Shown: positions 54,927 through 64,000, counted from the stretch's first letter. The stretch: 64,000 nt of DNA from Alteromonas sp047556435 (GCF_047556435.1 NZ_CP180210.1:2232001-2296000), one strand, 5' to 3'. Notes: generated from the letters alone by a model not told the origin. Made by a program: numbers and translations.

Positions 54927-57900
54927 ATGAGAAAATCAATTCTTAGTACGGTAGTCGTTGCTGCGCTAGCAGGCACGACGGGGGCGGCTTTCGCCTTCAA
55001 TCAAAATATCTCCGGTCACACTGTTGAACAGAGAGATGCTGTAGAAGCAGCTTTCGATAAGAAAGCATTGATCAACGATTCGATTAAGGTTGGAAACGAC
55101 CAAATTCGTGTCATTGTCCAATTGCAAGATGTGCCGATGGCGCAGTTCGCTCCGATTAACCCGATGATGAGAGCTGACATTGCGTCTAAAGGTCAAAAAG
55201 TAAACTTTAACTCACCCTCAGCGAAAGAATATCAAAGCTTTCTTGTAAAACAGCAACAATCGTTTATTGCTGCAGCAAAAAAAATAGACAAGCGATTTAA
55301 GGCTGACTTTACATACAGTGCAGCATTTAACGGTGTCGCAGGTATTGTAAGTAAAGAGCGCGTTGACGCTTTGATGAAACTTCCAAATGTAAAAGCAGTA
55401 TATCCAGACACTATTCAGCATGCTCAAATGGATGCAAGCTTAGACATTATTAACGCTATGGATGTTTGGGAAAAAATCGGTGGGCGTGAAACAGCTGGCG
55501 CAGGTATTAAAGTCGCAATCGTAGACAGCGGTATTCGTCCTGAAAATCCACTATTTAGTGGAGAAGGGTTTGAGGCGCCTGCTGCAGATACACTACCCAC
55601 AGACGATTATTGCTCAGTAGCAGAAGATTTTTGTAACAATAAGTTAATTGTTGCTCGACATGCAGTGGTACCAGAAGGTTTCTCTATTGTTCCTGAAGAG
55701 TATGATAGCCCCCTTGGCTTCAACGGACACGGTACTCACGTGGCGGGCACTGCAGTTGGTAACTATGGTGTCACTGCCGAGCGTGACGGTGCTACAGCAG
55801 AAATCTCAGGTGTCGCTCCAGCAGCTTACTTGATGGTTTACAAAGGACTTTATGCGACTCCTGCAAACCCGGCATCATCTAGCGGTTCAAACTCAATGTT
55901 GTTGTCAATGCTTGAAGCGTCATTGATGGACGGTGCAGACATTGTAAATAACTCATGGGGTGGTGGGCCGGGTGGTTCTCCTTCAGGTTCTCCGTACGCT
56001 GACGTATTCGAAGCAATGAACGACGCAGGTGTAGTTACCGTATTCGCTGCAGGTAATGATGGTCCGGGCCCACAAACAGTTGGTTGCCCTGGGTGTTCCG
56101 ATGATGTTCTAACGGTCGCGGCAACAACAACTGACAGGTTGTTTGCTAACGAAGTTTCAATCGAGGGCGATGATTCAATTGGTTCAATTCCTGCTCTTCA
56201 TTCAGGTGTAGTGCCAGTAACAGAACCTATTACGGCTACGGTTGTTTTTGCCGGTGAAATTGATGAAGCTAATGTAGAAGGCTGTGAGCCATTTGCGGAT
56301 GGCGCATTTGATGATTCTATCGCCTTAATTAGTCGCGGTACCTGTGGTTTTGTAACAAAGATAGAGAATGCAGAATCAGCTGGTGCTACTGCAGTATTGA
56401 TATATAATTCAGCAGGTAATGGTGAAGCTCCAATATTGATGGGTGGATTAAGCGACGAGCAGACAATTCCTTCATTAATGCTTCCATTTACTCCAGGTTC
56501 TGCACTTGCAGAACTGGCAGAAACCACTGATGAGCCGGTATCTATCACTATTGGCGACGAAGTAATTCGCACCACTTCTGATAGCCTTGCGGATATTATG
56601 GCTGACTTCAGCTCTAGAGGCCCGAATGGTGATCCAAGGTTCCTCAAGCCAAACCTGGCTGCTCCGGGCGTCCGTATCTTTTCAGGTGAATCACCAGATG
56701 CACCGGGTCACGTAGGAGAAAATTTCTCTTTCAAAAATGGCACATCAATGGCAGCGCCACATGTTGCCGGTGCCGCAGCTTTGATCAAGCAGATGCATCC
56801 TGATTGGTCTTCAATGCAGATAAAAAGTGCACTCGTGACTTCTTCTATTCGCGATATCGTAAAAGAAGATGCTGTAAGACCTGCAGACAATTTTGATATG
56901 GGTGCTGGTCGACTTGATGCAGAGAGAGCTAGTACAGTTGAGCTGACTTACAGTGATTTGAGCATGGTCAATGGTAATTGTTATCTGACATGTGAGATGT
57001 CAATAACAGTTACGAATACAAGTGATAGTGAAGTAAGCGTTAGCCCTACGGTAATGTTCAACGATAGTGCTATTGATGCATCTATCTCACCTGCGGATGC
57101 AACGCTACCAGCAGGAGCTTCCGCAGAAATCACTCTTTCCGTCGACGTCAGTGCAGCTGATACCAACGCATGGTCATTTGGTGGTGTTAACTGGTCTGAT
57201 ACTGATGAATCAACTACTGATTACTTCATTCCGGTTGCTCTATATCCAATAAGTAGTGATAACCCAGGGCTATTCTATAGCATGGTCTCACAGCAAACCG
57301 CATCAGCAGGAGATGTAGTGGAAAATTCTGCTGCGATAAGCAACCAGGCAGTCACCGGGCTTATCAGTATAAGCGGTAATATTGATGAGAAGTTTGATAT
57401 AAACCCTGCGACCATATCTGCTGTGAAAAATGGTGATCAGCAACCAGTCACCTACGATGACGAAACACGCACAGTTTACTGGGAAGGGGCACTAAACACT
57501 GCATCCTTTACTATGACAGCTGATACAGTTATCGGTGATTTGTTAGCCGGATTTGGTTTGCCTAGATATACGTCTATGGCATCGCTAGGGGTTTTGCCTG
57601 TAACCTGCTCAGAGGTTTGCGACGATACATCAATCGCCATAAACATGCCTACAGTGACATATTTAGGTAAAGAGTATTCTTCAATGCAGATCTCTTCGAA
57701 TGGATATGTATCTTTAGGCACTTCATCTGGTTCTACATCAACACCTTATACGCACATTCTTCCTGGTCTAGCAGAACCAAACAATGTAGTAGCACCATTC
57801 TGGGCAGACTTTGACCTTGATGGAACAAGTGATAGTGATACTGGCGCAGGTAATATCTATGCTGTCAGCCTAACTACTGGTCATTTCGTAGTCGAATGGT

Positions 57901-58874
57901 CAGGTGCAGAGCTTTATGGCATTCCCGGTTCCAATTACAACTTCCAGTTGTGGTTTGACTATGAGTCGGGTGAAGTTCACTACGTATATGGCGACATGGA
58001 TGCAGCATCACTCGCTGACTCGCCTCTCGGCATAGTTGTTGGTGCTGAAAATGAAACTGGTGCTGTCGGCACTACGCACGCTGCTGTTACACAAAGTGAA
58101 ACTATCGGTGCATTACCAGCAACTGGTGATGAATTCACCTTAACGTCTAACGCAGGTGATGATATCGAAATTAGTTTCGCTGGTGCAATTAAAGCGAGAA
58201 CCGAATACATGGACGATTTGGTAACCCTAGAGGAAGACACCAGCCTGACAGCAAATGTACTTTCTAATGACATGGACTCCACGGTAATTAATACATTTAC
58301 AATGGAATCTTTGTCGGGAGATTTTAGAACTTATACACCTATCATCATTGAAGCATCTGAAATAGACACAGAATCTTTGTCTGTAACTAACGAGCCTTCA
58401 AACGGTTCTGTAGTAGTAAATGAAGACGGTTCTATTACGTACACTCCAAACGCTGATTACTTCGGAGAAGATTCTTTCACTTATACAGTGATGGATGAAA
58501 ATGAAGAAATTGTTGGCGAAGCAGTAGTAAATGTAATGGTAGAGGGTGTTCAAGATGCACCGGTTCTGAATATTAATGCTCCTTCATCAGTAGATGAGGG
58601 CTCTTCCTTTACTGTGACCGCTTCAGCAACAGATGCTGATGGAGATGATGTATCAATCATGATTAACGGTATTCAACAGTCAAGTTATACCGCTACGGCA
58701 CCTGGTTCAGATACGGCAGATTCTGTCTCTGTCGAGGTAACAGCTACAGACGGTATCAATACGACAACTGAAACAGTTAATATTGCTGTTAACGACAAGA
58801 GCGGTGGTTCTATGGGATGGCTGGCACTATTGCTGGTTCCTGTAGCATTCCTGCGTCGTCGTAAAATGCATTAA
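54927..58874 (+). CDS. Secreted subtilisin-like (S8) protease with PA domain and GlyGly-CTERM-like tail
   Basis: The product is 1315 residues. A signal peptide (1-23) is followed by an inhibitor I9-like propeptide (about 55-165) and the S8 catalytic domain with Asp200 (IVDSG), His268 (NGHGTHVAG) and Ser607 (NGTSMAAPHVAG). A PA domain is inserted at about 425-540. The C-terminal region has Ig-like and cadherin-like repeats (EDTSLTANVLSNDMDS, DEDSFTYTVMD-type), and the tail GGSMGWLALLLVPVAFLRRR at about 1293-1312 is a classic GlyGly-CTERM sorting signal, which rhombosortase cleaves. It is probably exported by Sec and type II secretion and surface-released. Codons are richer in A/T than those of neighbouring genes. 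Confidence 0.95.
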   Translation: MRKSILSTVVVAALAGTTGAAFAFNQNISGHTVEQRDAVEAAFDKKALINDSIKVGNDQIRVIVQLQDVPMAQFAPINPMMRADIASKGQKVNFNSPSAKEYQSFLVKQQQSFIAAAKKIDKRFKADFTYSAAFNGVAGIVSKERVDALMKLPNVKAVYPDTIQHAQMDASLDIINAMDVWEKIGGRETAGAGIKVAIVDSGIRPENPLFSGEGFEAPAADTLPTDDYCSVAEDFCNNKLIVARHAVVPEGFSIVPEEYDSPLGFNGHGTHVAGTAVGNYGVTAERDGATAEISGVAPAAYLMVYKGLYATPANPASSSGSNSMLLSMLEASLMDGADIVNNSWGGGPGGSPSGSPYADVFEAMNDAGVVTVFAAGNDGPGPQTVGCPGCSDDVLTVAATTTDRLFANEVSIEGDDSIGSIPALHSGVVPVTEPITATVVFAGEIDEANVEGCEPFADGAFDDSIALISRGTCGFVTKIENAESAGATAVLIYNSAGNGEAPILMGGLSDEQTIPSLMLPFTPGSALAELAETTDEPVSITIGDEVIRTTSDSLADIMADFSSRGPNGDPRFLKPNLAAPGVRIFSGESPDAPGHVGENFSFKNGTSMAAPHVAGAAALIKQMHPDWSSMQIKSALVTSSIRDIVKEDAVRPADNFDMGAGRLDAERASTVELTYSDLSMVNGNCYLTCEMSITVTNTSDSEVSVSPTVMFNDSAIDASISPADATLPAGASAEITLSVDVSAADTNAWSFGGVNWSDTDESTTDYFIPVALYPISSDNPGLFYSMVSQQTASAGDVVENSAAISNQAVTGLISISGNIDEKFDINPATISAVKNGDQQPVTYDDETRTVYWEGALNTASFTMTADTVIGDLLAGFGLPRYTSMASLGVLPVTCSEVCDDTSIAINMPTVTYLGKEYSSMQISSNGYVSLGTSSGSTSTPYTHILPGLAEPNNVVAPFWADFDLDGTSDSDTGAGNIYAVSLTTGHFVVEWSGAELYGIPGSNYNFQLWFDYESGEVHYVYGDMDAASLADSPLGIVVGAENETGAVGTTHAAVTQSETIGALPATGDEFTLTSNAGDDIEISFAGAIKARTEYMDDLVTLEEDTSLTANVLSNDMDSTVINTFTMESLSGDFRTYTPIIIEASEIDTESLSVTNEPSNGSVVVNEDGSITYTPNADYFGEDSFTYTVMDENEEIVGEAVVNVMVEGVQDAPVLNINAPSSVDEGSSFTVTASATDADGDDVSIMINGIQQSSYTATAPGSDTADSVSVEVTATDGINTTTETVNIAVNDKSGGSMGWLALLLVPVAFLRRRKMH

Positions 58875-58900
58875 TCAGTTACCTTAAGTAACATAATCAA

Positions 58901-58926
58901 AAGGCCGCTTCTGCGGCCTTTTTTAT
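58901..58926 (+). terminator. Terminator of the subtilase gene
   Basis: aaggccgc (58901-58908) pairs with gcggcctt (58913-58920) and is followed by a T-run. Confidence 0.88.
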
Positions 58927-59007
58927 TGCTCCTACCAGTATTACTTGCATTTACCCAACATCTGCCTTCTGTATAGTGAAGAAAGATTAATATGGAGACA
59001 ATTATTT

Positions 59008-60183
59008 ATGGGTAATGGGCGCTATCGCATCCCCCGTGACGGGCAAAATGACTACAGTCGTGAACAGGCTGAAACCCGGCGTACTTTTTTAAAAGAGCAA
59101 ACAGGAGCAGAGCTGACGCATACCGGCAACTTTTCTATCGATCCTGAGGCTTTGCCGGGCAACATAGAAAACTTTATCGGTATTGTGCAAATGCCTGTTG
59201 GTGTAGCTGGCCCCATAGACATTGACGGCGAGCATGCCAAAGGTCGCTTCTATGTGCCGCTGGCAACCACAGAAGGTACGCTGGTGGCAAGCTACAGCCG
59301 CGGCATGCGGGTTATCAATGAGTGTGGTGGTGTAAAAACCACCGTCGTTGAACAGTTCATGCAGCGTGCACCTGCTTTTATATTTGATGATGCCAGAGCC
59401 GCAAGAGATTTTGGCGAATGGCTGGATTCCAATTTTGACGCGATCAAACAGGCCGCAGAAACCACCACATCCATTGGTAAGCTCATTCACCTTGAACAAT
59501 GGTCTGTTTCTAAAACCCGTTACGTGCGTTTTAACTATACCACCGGCGACGCAGCCGGCCAGAATATGGTGGGTAAAGCCACGCTCGCAGCCTGCGAGTG
59601 GATCAAAGATAACTATCCGCACGATTGTGAGTTTCTGCTTTCAGGCAACATGGACACTGACAAAAAGCATTCACACCTGAATATGCTGCATTCCCGGGGC
59701 AAACGCGTTATCGCAGAAGTGGTTCTGAAGAAAGACATCATGAAAAAGCTCATGAAGGTCGACACCTGGATGATGGCACGCTCATCTGTTTTAGCCAATA
59801 TGGGGGCAATGCTGGCAGGCGCTGCATACAATGGCCCTCACTCTGCTAATGGCATTGCCTCTCTGTTTATAGCAACCGGTCAGGATGAAGCAAATGTTGT
59901 AGAGTCACACGCAGGCTTACTTTCCCACGAGCTCCTTCCTAATGGTGATCTTTACCTGTCCGTTACCCTGCCCTCACTGATCGTCGCTACTTATGGTGGC
60001 GGTACCGGACTCCCTACACAAAAAGAATGCCTGGATTTACTTGGCTGCTATGGCAAAGGTAAAGCCAACAAGCTGGCTGAAATTGTTGCAGCTACCGTAT
60101 TAGCTGGTGATATTTCACTGGCGTGCGCGGTGATTACCGGCCACTGGGTATCCAGCCACGATAAATATGGAAGAAATAAATAA
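59008..60183 (+). CDS. Hydroxymethylglutaryl-CoA reductase, class I-like
   Basis: The product is 391 residues from the ATG at 59008, which has GGAGA about 10 nt upstream; an earlier in-frame ATG at 58945 adds non-conserved residues. ENFIGIVQMPVGVAGPIDID, the Glu in TTEGTLVAS, the Lys in MDTDKKHSH, the Asp in GQDEANVVES and a C-terminal catalytic His in SHDKYGRN match class I enzymes more than the class II type of Pseudomonas mevalonii. It interconverts HMG-CoA and mevalonate with NAD(P)H. No other mevalonate-pathway gene is in the window, so its direction and role are open. Confidence 0.93.
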   Translation: MGNGRYRIPRDGQNDYSREQAETRRTFLKEQTGAELTHTGNFSIDPEALPGNIENFIGIVQMPVGVAGPIDIDGEHAKGRFYVPLATTEGTLVASYSRGMRVINECGGVKTTVVEQFMQRAPAFIFDDARAARDFGEWLDSNFDAIKQAAETTTSIGKLIHLEQWSVSKTRYVRFNYTTGDAAGQNMVGKATLAACEWIKDNYPHDCEFLLSGNMDTDKKHSHLNMLHSRGKRVIAEVVLKKDIMKKLMKVDTWMMARSSVLANMGAMLAGAAYNGPHSANGIASLFIATGQDEANVVESHAGLLSHELLPNGDLYLSVTLPSLIVATYGGGTGLPTQKECLDLLGCYGKGKANKLAEIVAATVLAGDISLACAVITGHWVSSHDKYGRNK

Positions 60184-60226
60184 ATATTTTTTATCCCGGT
60201 TTAAACTTTTTTAATTTCAAACTCGA

Positions 60227-60261
60227 CATAGCAAGAAACCAATAACAAGGAACTTGCTATG
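60227..60261 (+). promoter_or_regulatory. Inverted repeat burying the start codon of the adaptor gene
   Basis: catagcaag (60227-60235) is exactly complementary to cttgctatg (60253-60261), which contains the ATG of the adaptor gene. The 17-nt loop holds the aagga ribosome site. In RNA the start codon would be fully paired, which would limit translation unless opened. An operator role at the DNA level is also possible. Confidence 0.65.
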
Positions 60262-61554
60262 ACTATTGCTGACACCAGCGGCCAGGATACCCTGCTGTCA
60301 CCCAAACGATCGCCCAAACGATGGCTGCTTGCTGCTATGGTGATGGGCGTTTTTATTAGCGCTTCTTATCTTTTCCCACTCATTACCCAGTGGGGAAACT
60401 CTGAAGCCAGCGTCCCTTGGGACAGGCTTCGCGTAGCCACGGTTGAGCGTGGCAATCTCACCCGCGACCTCTCTGTTCAGGGGCGTGTTGTTGCCGCGGT
60501 CAGCCCCCGATTATATAGCCCTGCCCAGGGCACAATTACTTTCTTGGTAGACGCTGGTGATGAAGTGTCTGCCGGTCAAAACCTCGCCACCATCGACAGC
60601 CCGGAACTACAGAACGAGTTTGAGCAAGAGCAAGCCGTTCTGGATGAACTTTCCACAGAAATCGAGCGCCAGAAAATTCAGGCCAAAAAGCAGATGCTTG
60701 AAGATCAAAAAGCCATTGATATGGCTGCGGTCGCGCTGACGGCGGCCGACCGTGAAAAACGCCGCGCTGACAAGGCCTACGAGACCCGCTCTATCAGCAT
60801 GATTGATTTTGAAAAAGCGCAGGACGACCTTCACAACGCCCGCCTGGTTCATCAGCATGCAGTTGAAGATGCCAGCCTCAATGCGGAGAGCCTTGAGTTT
60901 GAAATTCAGAGTAAGACTCTTCAGCGCAACCGCCAGTCCCTGAAGGTGGAGGAACTTGCGCGCCAGGTTGAAGAATTAACTCTGCGCTCGCCCGTAAGCG
61001 GAATCGTCGGCAACCTTGCCGTTGACCAGAAAAATCAAGTGGCCCGAAACCAGGCGATATTAAGTGTGGTTGATCTCACTGAGTTTGAACTAGAAATTGG
61101 GATCCCTGAAAGTTACGCCGATGACATGGCCATCGGCATGCTCGCTGAGGTCAGTGTAAACGGTCATCCCTACCCCGCTGAACTTATTACCATTTCTCCC
61201 GAAATTGAAAATAACCAGGTGACTGGTCGTGTCAGGTTCGTTTCATCTGCCAATAGCGAAACCGCTTCCAGTATCCCGGAAGGACTGCGTCAGAATCAAC
61301 GACTGACCACCAGGATCCTAATGGAAAACAAAGAAAATGTACTACTTGTTCAACGCGGTCAGTTTCTGGAAAGTGGCGGTGGCCGCATCGCATACAAAGT
61401 TGAAGACAATGTTGCGCGCCGCGTCGCCATCGATACCGGTGCTCGCAGTCTCGCATCCGTTGAAATACTCTCAGGCCTGAATCAACACGACCAGATTATC
61501 GTGTCAGGTATCGATCAATTTGCCGGTGCTGAAACCGTGCTTATTACACAATAA
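60259..61554 (+). CDS. HlyD/MacA-like periplasmic adaptor
   Basis: The product is 431 residues. One N-terminal membrane helix (WLLAAMVMGVFISASYLFPL) anchors it in the inner membrane. A biotinyl-lipoyl domain (SAGQNLATIDSPEL) flanks a long coiled-coil hairpin (about 115-235), then beta-barrel domains. It links an inner-membrane ABC transporter to the envelope or an outer-membrane channel. It heads an operon with an ATPase and two FtsX-type permeases. Confidence 0.92.
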   Translation: MTIADTSGQDTLLSPKRSPKRWLLAAMVMGVFISASYLFPLITQWGNSEASVPWDRLRVATVERGNLTRDLSVQGRVVAAVSPRLYSPAQGTITFLVDAGDEVSAGQNLATIDSPELQNEFEQEQAVLDELSTEIERQKIQAKKQMLEDQKAIDMAAVALTAADREKRRADKAYETRSISMIDFEKAQDDLHNARLVHQHAVEDASLNAESLEFEIQSKTLQRNRQSLKVEELARQVEELTLRSPVSGIVGNLAVDQKNQVARNQAILSVVDLTEFELEIGIPESYADDMAIGMLAEVSVNGHPYPAELITISPEIENNQVTGRVRFVSSANSETASSIPEGLRQNQRLTTRILMENKENVLLVQRGQFLESGGGRIAYKVEDNVARRVAIDTGARSLASVEILSGLNQHDQIIVSGIDQFAGAETVLITQ

Positions 61555-61566
61555 AAAGGAACGCTC

Positions 61567-62268
61567 ATGCTCACTATGACCAATCTGGAAAAGACCTTTC
61601 GCACCGATCTTGTAGAAACCCATGCCTTGCGGGATTTTAACCTTGAAGTGAAAGAAGGTGATTTTGTCTCGGTTACCGGTCCATCGGGCTCAGGAAAAAC
61701 GACATTTCTTAACATAGCCGGGTTACTGGAGTCATATACCGGCGGTACCTATATGCTGGATGATTACAATGTTGCCACACTTAACGATAATCAACGCAGT
61801 CGGCTTCGCAATGAAAAAATTGGCTTTATCTTCCAAAGCTTTAATCTGATCCCGGATCTGAATTTATTCGACAATGTTGATGTACCTCTTCGCTATCGCG
61901 GGGTGGGAAGCGCTGAGCGTAAAAAACGTATTACTGAGAGCCTTGAAAAAGTGGGGCTGGGAAATCGGATGAAACACCTTCCCTCGCAACTGTCAGGCGG
62001 TCAGCAACAACGTGTTGCTATCGCCCGTGCTCTGGCAGGAGAACCGCGTTTCCTGTTGGCAGATGAACCCACCGGGAACCTGGACAGCCAGATGGCAAAA
62101 TCGGTCATGACGCTGCTAAAAGAAATTAATTTACAGGGTACCACCATCATTATGGTGACTCACGATCCTGAACTGGCCAGGCAGACCTCACGAAATGTGT
62201 TCGTGAAAGACGGAAAAATCTGTGATGCCGCAGAGGTTCACACCATGCCACTGGCATCTAATCAATAG
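61567..62268 (+). CDS. ABC transporter ATP-binding protein, MacB/LolD-like
   Basis: The product is 233 residues. Walker A GPSGSGKTT, signature LSGGQQQRVAIARAL and Walker B FLLADEPTGNLDSQM are intact. The sequence is of the MacB/LolD family that powers FtsX-type permeases, which act by mechanotransmission rather than by classical transport. Spacing is 12 nt from the adaptor and 11 nt to the first permease. Confidence 0.95.
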   Translation: MLTMTNLEKTFRTDLVETHALRDFNLEVKEGDFVSVTGPSGSGKTTFLNIAGLLESYTGGTYMLDDYNVATLNDNQRSRLRNEKIGFIFQSFNLIPDLNLFDNVDVPLRYRGVGSAERKKRITESLEKVGLGNRMKHLPSQLSGGQQQRVAIARALAGEPRFLLADEPTGNLDSQMAKSVMTLLKEINLQGTTIIMVTHDPELARQTSRNVFVKDGKICDAAEVHTMPLASNQ

Positions 62269-62279
62269 GAATTCTGACC

Positions 62280-63593
62280 ATGTTCTCCTATTACCTGAAA
62301 TTATCGCTTAAAAGTATCCGCAAAAATCCTTACCTTAGCGGTCTGATGATGATTGCGATTGCACTGGGGATTGGCGCCAGTATGACAACAATTACGGTTA
62401 ACTACCTGATGTCATCCAATCCGATCCCGCACAAAAGCGAACAGCTTTATTATGTGCAACTGGATAGCTGGAGCCCCCATTTTCCAGCAGAAGAGCCTAA
62501 CGAGCCGCCTGATCAGATGACCTGGCGTGATGCCAACAACCTCATGGACGCCCAACAGGCATATCGACAGACGGCCATGGCAAGCTCAGGCGCTGTCATC
62601 GAACCGCCTGACCGTGATAACAAACCGTTTATGGCATCGCTGCGACTGAACTTTTCCGACTTTTTCCCTATGTTTGATGCGCCATTTTTATACGGCCGGG
62701 CGTGGGAATACGCCGATGATAAGGCAGGCAACTATGTCGCCGTCATCAGTAAAGAAATAAACGATCGCGTGTTTGGCGGTGAGAACTCAGTGGGACGCCC
62801 AATTACCATTGCCGGTCAGCAGTTTACTGTCACCGGCGTGCTGGACGACTGGGTGCTGGTTCCCCGCTTTTATGATGTGACCACTGGTGCGTTTAAAGGA
62901 ACCGAGGATGTTTATATTCCTTTCGCGATGAAAGAACTTATGCAGCTTCCTAACGGTGGCAATACCAATTGCTGGAAATCACCTGAAGGAGAAGGCTTTG
63001 AGGCGTTTCTGCAGTCTGAATGCGTAAATTACCAGATGTGGGTAGAGTTACCTACTCAGGCTGATAAAAACGCTTACATGGCATTTCTTAACGCGTATGT
63101 CGAAGAGCAAAAAGCATTGGGCCGCTTTCCACGACCGCTTAACAACCGGTTGTCAGATGTGATGACCTGGATGGAAAACCAGGAAGTCGTGGCCGATGAC
63201 GCGCAAATGATGATGTGGATGGCTTTTCTGTTTCTACTGGTTTGCTTGTTAAACACTATTGGATTGCTGCTATCAAAATTTGCCACCAGAACGGGTGACA
63301 TTTCTCTTCGTCGAGCCATCGGCGCCACGCGCTCTGCCATTTTCTCTCAGTACATCATCGAATCAGCACTCATCGGTGTTATTGGAGGCTTGCTGGGACT
63401 TGGTCTGGCGCTGCTGGGGCTGCAGGGCATTAAACAGCTCTATGGCAGCTTTGTCAGTGATCTTGTTGAGCTTGACCTGACCATGGTCATGCTGGCAATT
63501 GCGCTGTCGATAGTCGCGTCGATTCTCGCCGGCTGCTATCCGGCATGGCGTGCTTGCAGTGTTCCGCCTGCCAGCAACCTGAAAACACAATAA
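62280..63593 (+). CDS. FtsX/MacB-type ABC permease (first of two)
   Basis: The product is 437 residues. One N-terminal membrane helix (about 20-42) is followed by a large periplasmic MacB_PCD domain and three C-terminal helices (MMWMAFLFLLVCLLNTIGLL, ALIGVIGGLLGLGLALLGLQ, LDLTMVMLAIALSIVASILA). GDISLRRAIGATRSAIFSQY is the FtsX cytoplasmic motif. It forms a complex with the adjacent ATPase and probably a heterodimer with the next permease. Confidence 0.93.
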   Translation: MFSYYLKLSLKSIRKNPYLSGLMMIAIALGIGASMTTITVNYLMSSNPIPHKSEQLYYVQLDSWSPHFPAEEPNEPPDQMTWRDANNLMDAQQAYRQTAMASSGAVIEPPDRDNKPFMASLRLNFSDFFPMFDAPFLYGRAWEYADDKAGNYVAVISKEINDRVFGGENSVGRPITIAGQQFTVTGVLDDWVLVPRFYDVTTGAFKGTEDVYIPFAMKELMQLPNGGNTNCWKSPEGEGFEAFLQSECVNYQMWVELPTQADKNAYMAFLNAYVEEQKALGRFPRPLNNRLSDVMTWMENQEVVADDAQMMMWMAFLFLLVCLLNTIGLLLSKFATRTGDISLRRAIGATRSAIFSQYIIESALIGVIGGLLGLGLALLGLQGIKQLYGSFVSDLVELDLTMVMLAIALSIVASILAGCYPAWRACSVPPASNLKTQ

Positions 63594-63604
63594 GGATTAT
63601 AATT

Positions 63605-64000
63605 ATGAGTCGCTGGGAACTAGGCCCGATTCTGCGGGCCATGACAAGAAACAAGGTCGGCGCAATTCTTATTGCGCTGCAAATCGCAGTCACGATGACG
63701 ATTATTGTAAACGCGGCCTACATTATTGTTGAACGCCACAATATGATGCAACGTGACAGTGGGTTAGATGAACCAAACAGTTTTTATCTCACTTCGACGG
63801 GCTTTGGCGCTGATTTTAAACCGAAGCGCGTGATCACCGAAGACCTGGACTTGATCAGAAGGACGCCTGGGGTTATTGATGCCATTCAGATTAATGCGAT
63901 CCCGATATCCGGTGGCGGTTGGTCAATGAGTCTCACAACAGAAACCGGAGACGACGCAGATGATGTCAATACCGCAAATTACATGACCGATGAGCACGGA
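63605..64000 (+). CDS. Second FtsX-type ABC permease (3' end outside window)
   Basis: The frame opens with ATG at 63605, 11 nt after the first permease, and runs off the right edge. The first 132 residues show an N-terminal membrane helix (VGAILIALQIAVTMTIIVNA) followed by a periplasmic part (GFGADFKPKRVITEDLDLIR), the same layout as its neighbour. It probably pairs with the first permease. Confidence 0.88.
   Translation, partial: MSRWELGPILRAMTRNKVGAILIALQIAVTMTIIVNAAYIIVERHNMMQRDSGLDEPNSFYLTSTGFGADFKPKRVITEDLDLIRRTPGVIDAIQINAIPISGGGWSMSLTTETGDDADDVNTANYMTDEHG

Noticed and set aside
1..64000. tRNA, rRNA or CRISPR arrays
   Set aside because: None could be recognised by eye in either strand.

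Overview
The window looks like chromosomal DNA of a marine gammaproteobacterium of the Alteromonadaceae (Alteromonas/Salinimonas/Aestuariibacter-like). This is inferred from protein content and gene order, not from a database search. Supporting features are fabA next to rmf, rlmKL-glutaredoxin-uup, fRMsr-ProQ-Prc, a 1612-residue NAD-glutamate dehydrogenase, DUF2835 next to pepN, a DUF3466 protein and a subtilase with a GlyGly-CTERM-like tail. No rRNA, tRNA or CRISPR array was seen.

Layout: 1-713 is the C-terminal part of a Tn3-family transposase running in from the left. 1065-4433 is an Anbu (proteasome-like) neighbourhood: alpha-E protein and ATP-grasp on the minus strand, the Anbu peptidase divergent on the plus strand. 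The transglutaminase that usually accompanies these genes is absent from the window. 4509-6335 holds a zinc metallopeptidase-like protein and a periplasmic solute-binding protein. 6427-12400 is a light-related island: four photolyase/cryptochrome family genes in a row (FeS-type, CPD-type, DASH-type and a divergent one) plus a 53-codon DUF2256 gene. 12518-13684 has a small hypothetical gene, fabA with a FabR-like operator, and rmf. 13990-21008 is a minus-strand run: pyrD, rlmKL, a glutaredoxin-like gene, uup and DUF3466. 21081-25919 is the large NAD-GDH. 26096-32989 is a DUF1302/DUF1329/YCF48-like/RND operon, probably an envelope transport system for hydrophobic compounds. 33181-38864 carries DUF2835, pepN, an NhaC antiporter and an NSS symporter. 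38957-42437 is prc, proQ, an acidic hypothetical gene and fRMsr. It is followed by a SIMPL protein, a fused SpmA/SpmB-like membrane protein and an alanine-glyoxylate-type aminotransferase. 46255-46368 is a candidate small RNA. 46385-50499 contains a gamma-carbonic anhydrase, tesB, an atypical protein kinase and rlmJ. 50604-54408 encodes a branched-chain 2-oxoacid dehydrogenase (E1 alpha, E1 beta, E2) without E3. 54927-58874 is the secreted subtilase, followed by a class I-like HMG-CoA reductase. From 60259 a MacB-like adaptor/ABC/permease/permease operon runs off the right edge.

The parts most worth following are the four-member photolyase/cryptochrome cluster with its overlapping small gene, the RND/DUF1329/DUF1302 operon with its internal terminator, the sRNA candidate, the start codon of the adaptor gene buried in an inverted repeat, and the kinase-like gene overlapping tesB. 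Nothing proves a wholly new system; these are the best leads. Two genes shorter than usual ORF cutoffs (DUF2256 and rmf) were found by direct translation.
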